Positions 55,417-64,000 of a DNA stretch of 64,000 nt are shown here, piece after piece. Below the pieces are notes generated by a model, which saw only the letters and a list, made by a program, of their open reading frames with translations, did not search any database and was not told the origin of the DNA. A program made the position numbers and the translations under genes. Positions within the stretch are counted from its first letter, which is position 1, and the number at the start of each line of letters is the position of its first letter. The stretch comes from Cryptomeria japonica (lineage: Eukaryota; Streptophyta; Pinopsida; Cupressales; Cupressaceae), in NCBI RefSeq assembly GCF_030272615.1, contig NC_081412.1, positions 475,549,657 to 475,613,656 of the forward strand, written 5' to 3'.

Positions 55417-58400
55417 TTTTTTTTAATGAATAGTAGTCATTTTCATTAATAAACATAAAGTACAATATTCACAAGAAAGGTAGGGGGATACAATATCACC
55501 CCTCAGGAGTCAAACCAATAGTGCCTGGATAACCAAAAAACACAATAACTTGGGCTAATCCTAGAGAGAACAAAACATGAAACAACAACTTAAGTGCCTA
55601 AAGTAGTGGTTGAATGAGGTAGATCCCTGTCATCCTTAGGACCCCATACAAAAGTAGGGCCAGGGTTATCATCTAGAAGGGAACCACACTTCTTTGGTAG
55701 AAACCTCCTCTTTTTCCTTGTCCATATTCACTTGAGAGCAAAAGATTGCTAAAGAAAAATGTAGAAAGCCTTTACAAGAACCAGGCTATCTATTATTACC
55801 ACCAAAAGAAAGAAAACCATTGCAACACTAGAATCCAACCACTCACTAGCACCACCATCGACCGGGTCTGCATCCCCCAGCCTCACCTAGAGGTAAACCC
55901 CGACACGACAAAGAGGTATAGAACCACCTATTGAAATAATTGCCACCACCAAATTGACAACATGGAGCTTGAGACTGTAGGGTTTGAGAATGATAAGAAA
56001 AAGAGCTCTACATCCACATCAATAGCCATAGAGAAAAGACTGATCATAGAAGGCTAAGGAACTAGAAGAGGTATCAACATAAGTTTCTTGAAGCACTCTA
56101 ACAATTGTACCAAGGAAATTTCCCTAATGAATTAGAAGGATCTAAAGGTGGGCCACCTACAACACAACCTTGTTGGCTTGCATTTGAATTTGTATCATAC
56201 CATTATTACATATACAAGTTTTAGTAAAAAGAAAGACATAAATACCAATAGAGCTAAGAGAAAACAAAACAACATTTCTATCTTTCCAAATTGTGAAGAG
56301 GATTTCCACATTGAAAGCATTGCCAAATTTAGACAAATTTGAAAGAGATGTGAGGTGAATCCCGCCAAAAGGGACATATGCCAAGAAAAAGGCTATGGTC
56401 AAAAAGATAAAATACTAAAAAATAACATGAATCCAATTCCACAAGTTCTAAGCATGGTGGAAACTATGAATGAAAGTTTTAGGTTGACCATAGAAACTGT
56501 AACAAAAATCTTGAATACCCATATGCCTTAGACAAGAACCTAGAGGCAAGCCTTAGAAAAGAATACAACAAGCAAAATGAGCAAGTTTTCTTTCAAAGAT
56601 AATAGACCAAATATTGCAGAATCTACAAATCCAAACCATCTAGGAGGATTGTAGATGCTATCAAAATTTTTAAGTTGGCAACATAGGTAGATGTGGAGGG
56701 AGCCAACGATATTCTGTTTGGGGTTTGTAATTGAAAAAGATGGTATTGGAAAACAAATGCCAATCTTTCTACCAAGGTTTTATAGAATAAATACTCAGCT
56801 TATGTAGCATATTAAGAGGTAGAATAGATATGCAAGAGTCAAATGCCTATTGATCTAGTTGGCCAAGCTGTAATTAAGATTGCATATCTTCTTGTGAGTG
56901 AAGATGCATAGTAGTTCTAGAAAAGAAATCCCAAGGAGTATGAATGTTGTGCTTAAGAAAGCATATCTAGCATGAACTCCAGGCACCTAGGCTAGGGGAG
57001 CCCCTAAATTTGAATGAGTGAAGACCACCAAATGTTATGCTAGTTGAATGAGAGAACATCTCTAAAACCATATCCATCTTAGCAAATCCAAGGTTTGATA
57101 ACTTCCCAAGCATGCAAATTATTTTGGCCATAAATGTGCATGTTATTAGAACATTATCCTTCATAGTGAGAAGGGTTTGAAGGACAATTCCCTTCTAAGA
57201 AGGTCTACTAATATGGAACCCTAAAGAAATACAATGCTGGAGAAGGATTTTATAGGCTTCGTGACTAGAGATGGACCATATGAACCATTTGATACATAAT
57301 TCAAGACCTTGCTTCTGAAAACAATAAGAAAAACTCCATTGAACTCTTGCGAGAGGCAACAAAACTCATAGGCTACTTTGTGAAACCATGGTAATTAGCT
57401 GAAGAAACCCATAATAAATCGCTAAGAATCTTTTCAATATTCCTATAGGAAGATTTGGAGGGAGCCCAACAAGAATAGCTGTAAACACGAGTGGCTACCA
57501 AAATCTTTGAGAAAATCTAAACTTCAAAGCTAAAGAAAATAGTTTGGTGATCCATTAAGCCAGCTTCTTCTCTATTCTAGTGGGGATCACATTCTAGAGA
57601 TCCAAAAAATATCCTTAGAAGGAAAAAGGAATTCCCAAAAATCAAAAGATTTCACCATGACCTATCCACTTGCATCCATACTAGAGCATCCACTATGCGG
57701 CTAGAAGGAAAGATTTCCAATAACACTAAGTTTTGTGCCATTGAATTGCCAACCCACAAGATAAACAAAAGTGTCAAGGCATTGGAGAGCCTCTTGAAAA
57801 TTATATTCATATTCAATGAGAGAGAGAAAAGAATCATCCACAAAGTGGCCATTGAAAAGATAGGAAGGTGACTTAGGTAGATAAATGCTCATAACCCACC
57901 CAATGAAAATGGCATTGGCAAGAAAATACCCAAATCCCTTAGCAACTAGCACATACAAGGAAGGAGAAAGAGAGAAAATCTGGAAAATAGATCTAAATAA
58001 CCCAAAACTTGAGAAATGGTGACCATTAATGATGATGCAAGTAGAAGAATCCCCAAAAATAATCTCCATAAGATGGATAAACCGAGGGCCAAAACCAATA
58101 TCTCCCAACATGGAGAGAATGAAATGCCATTCAATCCGACCACAAGATTTAGAAAAGTTGATCTTAACAAATATGGCATTCTTCTTAGACTAACAAACCC
58201 ACTCTATTCCTTCCTTTATAATAATGATATTTTCTAGAATAAAACTAGATCCGATAAAGCCAATCTACTCAAGGTGAACAATCTATGAGAGGATGATGAA
58301 TTTTCAATGCTAGGGCCTTACACTGAGTAGGGTAATAGGCCGCCATTTACAAAAGTGTTCAAGGTCCTAGCTTTAGGTATGAACATAATGTTTCCTTTAC

Positions 58401-59440
58401 TAATTAACCAGCCAATGGTTGAGAATGAAATGTTTCCAAAAAGGCCTTATGCAAATCAAGTCCCACACAAGGTCAAAGAGCTTTGTAAAATTCACAAGGA
58501 AAGCCATCACACCAAGCAGCCTTGTCATCAACCATGGAGAAGGAAGATTCCTTAAAGTCCTTAATGGTTATTAATGTATCATATAAAACCTTTTGGGCTT
58601 CAAAAAGACAAAAGGGGACAACATTGAAGCATTCCTATAGAGCCCTATCTCACTTAGGTGAGGCATCTTAAGTAGTGAACACCTTCTTATAGTGGAAAAA
58701 AAATGCCTAAAGAATGTTTGATAGCTCATAAAGTACTGTTTGTCCTTTCTTAATTTTCTTGATGTCAGGGAAGGAGTGACATGCACGAAGACCCAAGAAA
58801 AATTACTTGGAAGCATGATCTCCAACCTTAAGTCATTGAAACCAAGACTTAATTTGGGCTCCTCGAGCAACAAGGCTATCAAAAATTTGTTTCTAATGGA
58901 AAAGATGCGTAACCCTATCTTGTAGGTTGGGAGAGAAAGGATTGGTTACAAGAGCCTCTATGTCATGGAAAAGATCTAGGGTGGTAGCCTCATATGACTA
59001 TCAATGATACATGGCCAACTGTTTGCCATAAATCTAGAGAAAATGAGTAGTTCTCTGAATAGCATCCTTCCACCAAGCAATCCACCTAGCTTGCTAAGTA
59101 GGTATACTCTTTAAATTTTAAACCCACTAAATGTAGGCCATTGTGGGTTGGTGACTCAGTAGATAATTATTTTTAAAAAAATGATTTTTGGATGGTCGCA
59201 CACAACCCACTTGCCATTGAATGTTGAACTTGATGGGATAGTGGTCTGATAGGGTAACCTCTAGGGGAGGTAAAATTGGGAGATCAAGATAGTCCCCAAA
59301 AGAGAATAAAGGTTGTTTCATTATCATAGCACAATCAAACTATTTAAAAACTATATCACTACCGGCTCAAAAATTACTCCATGTATTCCAAACGCCTTGG
59401 GAACAAGGGTAGTCTATGTTGAGATTAAAAAACTCCAATT
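55417..59440 (-). mobile_element. 5'-truncated LINE, heavily decayed
   Basis: Minus-strand debris of a LINE ORF2: endonuclease end 'FFNLNIDYPCSQGVW' and 'FSFGDYLDLPILPPLEV' with 'LSDHYPIKF' (59440-59230), linker, 'AAWCDGFPCEFYKALW' (about 58540-58490), RT segment 58179-57701, zinc-binding-like region to about 56960 and 3' sequence to an A8 tail (T-run 55417-55424 on the plus strand). ORF1 and the endonuclease start are absent, as expected from incomplete reverse transcription. Many stops and frameshifts. A different lineage from the 15-23 kb LINE, judged by sequence. No clear target duplication. Confidence 0.82.
57701..58179 (-). pseudogene. LINE reverse transcriptase core fragment
   Basis: 'GFGPRFIHLMEIIFGDSSTC', 'IIINGHHFSSFGLFRSI', 'SLSPSLYVLVAKGFGYFLAN' and 'NGHFVDDSFLSLIEYE'. 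The catalytic box reads FVDD (FADD in most plant LINEs). The best preserved open part (136 codons from 58111) covers RT palm motifs B and C. Confidence 0.85.
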
Positions 59441-59444
59441 TATT

Positions 59445-62025
59445 ATGCATAGTAATTATAAGCTAATCACTAGTTTAATATTAATTATTCTTGATCTCAA
59501 CACATCAAGATAAGTACGTCTATTTTCTATTTATATTTAAACTAACAAGTTTAGTTTATCCACAATTTAAACTTATATTATTAGTGATAATTAATTATAT
59601 TAATGTACATGCATTTGTATTAACTTAGATTAGCCCAAATAATATTTTTTTCTCTCACAATTATGGTCCACTCATGGCTTAATTTGTACTATGTATACCC
59701 ATGTCATTCTCCATTTACTTTTATAATCCTATTAACACAATTTCCTAATAGTAATAATATATTAAAAAAATAAAATATTATTGCATATGCTTTAGTTCAT
59801 TGTAAAATTCAAAAGAATACTAAATTAGTTAAATATAAATTCTTTACACCTATATGGGACACAAAAAAAAAAAACCATAAACATTTAAATAAAATATGTA
59901 TGGGCTATAAAAATGCATATGAGATGTGACATGACTATGTTAATGGTTGTATGCATCCCTTAGAAAATGCATGCTATTTAATAAATTCTTAAAATCTCTC
60001 TATCAGAATTGGAAAAAAGTTTAATATTTTTGTATTAAGATAAGTAGATTTTTTTGCATTCCTCGAACCCTATTACAAAGTAGGATGGTTATTAATTAGG
60101 TAACTAGATGAAACTAGGGAAGGAATAGAGTAAATCCAAACCAAGTGGGTAGAAAAGGTGTAATAAGACAAAAATTAGACAATAGAACAAGACAAAATAA
60201 TAGATCAAATGTTTCTTCAAAATCAGAGTTGGGGGCCAAACATAGGCCCAAATGGGACAATCTACAAACAATAGTCTAAGAAGAATCATCTATTCCCATA
60301 AAACATTTTGGATTAGGGGAGGAGGAACCTTTCAAGGAAATAGATGAACCTCCAAAATAAGTAGTTATATTTATTAAAAAGGAATTTTGCAATACAAAGA
60401 CAGAGATTCAAGAACCACCAAAGGAATAGGGCAAAAATCTGAATTACTAGGCAAGGAAAAAAATGAAAAAAAGTTAAATTTTTCAACAAAGGGTTGGTCT
60501 AACATTTAAGTTTCTCAAATTAACCTTTTATAAAAATGAAATTGATTTCAAACTTATTACTCATCAAGTTTACAGGTTTTAGATTGAACTTGTAAGAGAT
60601 CACCATAAAAACATCAATCTACTTCTAGGCTTTCTAAACATATTAATTTTACTTGATTTAAATAAATTAAGATATATAAAACCTTAATATTTCATAAATA
60701 GGTATATATAGAATGATGTTTTAATATTACCTAGATATACAAGCATAGATTTTTCTTTGTCTATTTATCTAAATTAAAGAAACCTAGGATTTCTTTGCTC
60801 TGCACTCTATTCTATACATATTATAGAATCTCATGTTTTTAGATACATTTGTGAATGTTATTTGACATAAATATTTAGTAATAATATTTATAAGTCACAC
60901 TTCAAAAAAATCCTAATAAATATATTATAAAAAGTGTGTGCCACTATGCGTGTGTTTGTGTTTGTATGTGTATGTGTGTTATTGGCCTTATCAATCCTTC
61001 TATTAATTGATTGTCAAAAATACTTAATATAAAGAATGTTGGTCTACATACTAGATGTTATATTATATTTTATTAATAAAATATATAGCATATGTATGTG
61101 ACATTTTTCCCAATTTTATTAATAATAGGCATTTAAAAAATATTTAGTAGTTTCAAAATTATATCTAGAGTGTTGTAACTCTTGTTCTTTTACCATATTC
61201 AAAATTTTAGTGTGCAATTTGTATTATGTGATGATGTCCAATTTTTAGTGATTTTAGAAAAATAAGTTGTTACATTTTACTGATGTTATTTTCTCCATTT
61301 TCATGCACATATTAGATATTTTGTTCTTTGCAATGAGGAAGATTCATATGGTTTTTAATGATATTGTTTTTTTGATGAGACAATATCAACTGGATTACAA
61401 GAGATATTGTGTGATATAAAATCTAATTTCTCATTAGTTATAGTATCACATTTAACAATATTCTTTAATGTGTAAAGTATATATAGGGATGAGTTAAGAA
61501 TGAGGACAATGTCATAGGTCAAAAAAGATATACACTTAGATATTTTAGTGAGATAATGAACACGTTGTTGGTATTTCTATGTAATTCATTGATGTTATTT
61601 TTGTTTAAGAACATTGAGACAATGGCCAATGAATACAAACTTACATTTAACATCAACTTTGTCTATACTTTAACCTTTGAAAACCCTAGGTAGGTTCTCC
61701 TAATCGTTTCAAATAAGATTTTTGTATTATGAATAGAAAATAATTTGTAGTAGATGAATTCTCACATATATTTGAAAAGGTTTATAAAATGAAACATGAA
61801 AACATCAATTATACTTGTGAAATTTTAAACATGATATGAGAAGGTAAAACAATTTTTAGATAATTTACAATTATGTTGTTATTTTTAATTTTTAAATATT
61901 TTTTGGGTTTTAGGAAAAATATCTCAATTAGATCGGTTCCCTTTTGGGCTATAGATTTTCAAAATCATGTAAACATTTCCATCTATAAATTTAATATCTT
62001 TCAATGATTAATAAAAAAAATTTAA
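59445..62025. other. AT-rich spacer
   Basis: No gene recognised. A minus-strand frame at 60104-60289 ('VDCPIWAYVWPPTLILKK') may be a LINE 3'-end scrap, but this is weak. An imperfect TG-rich tract lies at about 60937-60979. Confidence 0.4.
60937..60979. repeat. Interrupted TG microsatellite
   Basis: Repeated 'tgtgtg', 'gtgtttgtgtttgtatgtgt' phrases over about 45 bases. Confidence 0.8.
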
Positions 62026-62029
62026 CACA

Positions 62030-63524
62030 TGTTATTGTGAGGATCCGGATATTATTGAGAGGGGGGGAGGTGAACTAGTAATAACAATAGACTGCAATCT
62101 TTCACTAATCTGCAAATACTTCTCAAAAACAGTTTATAACTAGTACCGGTATCTACTCAATCAATCACTTAAAGCAGATTTACCAAACTACGCATTCATG
62201 TGTTTCATCAACATGTAAGAAATGAAATGATATCAAATCAACACATAAATAAATAAACCACCATATGAACACTAGGATTTTTCACATGGAAACCCAAATG
62301 GGAGAAACCACCGTGGGAATTGGTACCCACAAAATTTGCACTCTTTTGGAATGCACCCGGTTAAGAGAAGACCTGTTAGGAGTCACCTAGTGAAGCGATT
62401 TTAACCTTAGCCCTGTTAGGAGTAACCTTGATAAAGAATTTAAACCCAATTTAATGAGCCACTGGGTGAAGGGATTTACAAGATCAGGCCTATTAGGACC
62501 TACCTAGTTAAGGGATTTTAATACTGTTGCAACTGTTAGGGAACAATAGGTGAATGATTCGATCAATGCACTCTCTGCTTGCTAGTACAAATCTATTTTA
62601 GCTCCAATCTGCTTTACTTATGCAGAAATCTCAATCCAGTTTGACGCACTCTTCTTCTTTGACAATCGACACAAAAAACCTTTTCAAACTAGACCTAAAT
62701 ACACTTTTCAATCAGGTCAGTTACATAAACCTAATTTACAATGAGTATACATCATAGATCATATCAGATCATTACAAATCATTACTTTTAATCATATAGA
62801 TCATTACAAATCATTACATTTAATCATATAGATCATTACAACAAATTTCAAGATAATTATAGCTGATGAATGATCATAACACATCATCGCACATTGATCT
62901 GGTAAGCTTTCAAACCCGTATTACATTCTTCTAAGCACTTCACTGTTTCCCAAGAAATTCGATCCTTGTACGCGCTAAAACAACATCTTATCACTTCACA
63001 CGGATTCTGACACGTCACCACTAAGTTAAGAACATGAAAAGATTCATCGCCAAACCATAAAACATCACCGGTTAAAGATCTTGTTACCGGTTCTCAAACC
63101 CTACACTGAATATACAACAATCAATTATAAACATGACTTTTGGTTCTCCAAACATGATGAGGTTCCTATCATAGACTCATTATAATGTCATAATCATACA
63201 ATCCAAACTACAAAATCTAACTCAACACAGATCTCTATCGCAACCATCTCCTTCTCTGTTCCTGCTTATCAGTTGAGTGCTACTTAGCAGTTTTGTTGTC
63301 CAACTCATTTCATTACCGGTTAGGCTAAACTGATAGACTTAGATAACTCATATGACATACCAAACATAAATAAAAATGGTTACCATCAATGACAACACAA
63401 ATAACTAATCATAAAGCATCACATCACAATTATATCGTCACCAATAGTCCATCAATCTCATCATATCAACATCATCCTTTACTGGCACATCATCATCTCC
63501 ATCAGTTATGCCAACATGCCAACA
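62030..63524 (-). mobile_element. Solo LTR, about 1.5 kb
   Basis: On the minus strand it starts TGTTGGCATGTTGGCATAAC (63524) and ends near 62030 with '...AATAACA', giving TG...CA termini. Landmarks: 'gagagggggggaggtgaact' (end motif, 62056), 'tttttcacatggaaaccc' and 'gggagaaaccaccgtggga' (GGGTTTCC module) near 62278-62318, and repeats of 'cctgttaggagt'. Flanks acaca (62025-62029) and acata (63525-63529) may be a target duplication with one change. No internal retroelement region adjoins it, so it probably arose by LTR-LTR recombination. Confidence 0.72.
62764..62842. repeat. Short tandem repeat, unit about 32 bases
   Basis: 'atcatatagatcattacaaa' plus 'tcattac(t/a)ttta' repeats about 2.5 times within the solo LTR. 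Confidence 0.8.
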
Positions 63525-63529
63525 ACATA

Positions 63530-64000
63530 TAGTATTGAAAATGGTAACATATTTCTACTTAATAATCCCTTTAACAACATTATTCTTTACATTTTAATGA
63601 AATATATTACTGAAGTCATTGAATAGAAATTATCAATAGAAATCTTCATTAGAATAAATTTTCAAAGATGAACTCAATATTCCTTTACTATTTTATTATA
63701 TTCATATTATTTTTTACTAAAATACAAATTTCTATGATAACATTTTTATTTATAAACCTTATACATCATATCCTATAATTTGATATCGACTCAAATACCC
63801 ACCCATTATTACAAGTACCATAATCCTTTACAATGAGGCTCATATCTATTTAAATAGATCAAGAGAGAAAATAAATTTGTGAGCCAAGTCACATATGTGA
63901 CATCCTACATTTGACAATCAAAAATCTTGTTGAGATAAAAAATATACAACTACTCAATATAAGATATTTCCCATTTACAACTTTTATGCAAAACATTGTA
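63530..64000. other. AT-rich spacer to the right edge
   Basis: No gene or repeat recognised. Confidence 0.4.

Noticed and set aside
55405-59470. Target-site duplication of the 55-59 kb LINE
   Set aside because: Phrases such as 'acacaaactggta' and 'caatcaaactatt' at the edges are only loosely similar; the 5' edge is not defined well enough.
1-64000. tRNA, rRNA or snRNA genes
   Set aside because: Looked for tRNA-like A and B boxes and ribosomal phrases by eye; nothing convincing. A covariance-model scan would be needed to exclude degraded copies.

Overview
The window looks like intergenic DNA from a very large seed-plant genome, most likely a gymnosperm (conifer-type). It is AT-rich, gene-poor and packed with old, stop-riddled transposable elements of typical plant families: CACTA, MULE with SWIM finger, plant L1-type LINEs with DUF4283 ORF1 and an RNase H tail, Copia and Gypsy remnants, and LTR elements primed by initiator tRNA-Met. 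A plant PPR fragment is also present. The species cannot be named from the sequence alone. Nothing bacterial, viral or organellar was seen.

Layout. 0-1.7 kb: minus-strand CACTA (TNP2-type) transposase relic running off the left edge. 3.2-3.9 kb: broken PPR gene fragment. 4.4-6.4 kb: Copia RNase H tail followed by an LTR. 7.1-9.5 kb: pieces of a plus-strand LINE (ORF1 and RNase H, without endonuclease or RT). 10.0-13.3 kb: small non-autonomous LTR retrotransposon with a perfect 5-bp target duplication. 14.9-22.8 kb: long minus-strand LINE bounded by a 17-bp direct repeat and carrying an unusual third ORF downstream of its RNase H. 24.6-28.3 kb: decayed MULE/SWIM transposase containing a short inverted-repeat element. 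29.2-31.0 kb: two minus-strand LTR relics. 32.1-36.2 kb: decayed minus-strand gene, perhaps of a mobile element, with a G-patch-like motif and coiled coil. 36.2-43.0 kb: LTR element with both LTRs, a gag with zinc knuckles, and no polymerase. 43.4-44.6 kb: about 263-bp tandem array. 44.7-45.2 kb: Gypsy protease relic. 47-53.5 kb: mosaic of direct repeats, foldback/TIR elements and a strong 46-bp-arm hairpin. 54.1-54.5 kb: the only gene that looks intact, a 69-residue secreted cysteine-rich peptide with TATA box and polyadenylation signal. 55.4-59.4 kb: 5'-truncated minus-strand LINE. 62.0-63.5 kb: solo LTR.

How the parts relate. Apart from the cysteine-rich peptide gene, nothing appears able to make a full-length product. 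The most unusual theme is that a helical, coiled-coil-containing protein module recurs in a LINE (ORF3), in a polymerase-less LTR element (second ORF) and in the decayed 32-36 kb gene. Decay is dominated by premature TAA/TAG codons, often where Gln or Trp is expected, and by length changes in A or T runs. All products and family names are read by eye from translations and motifs; no database search was run.
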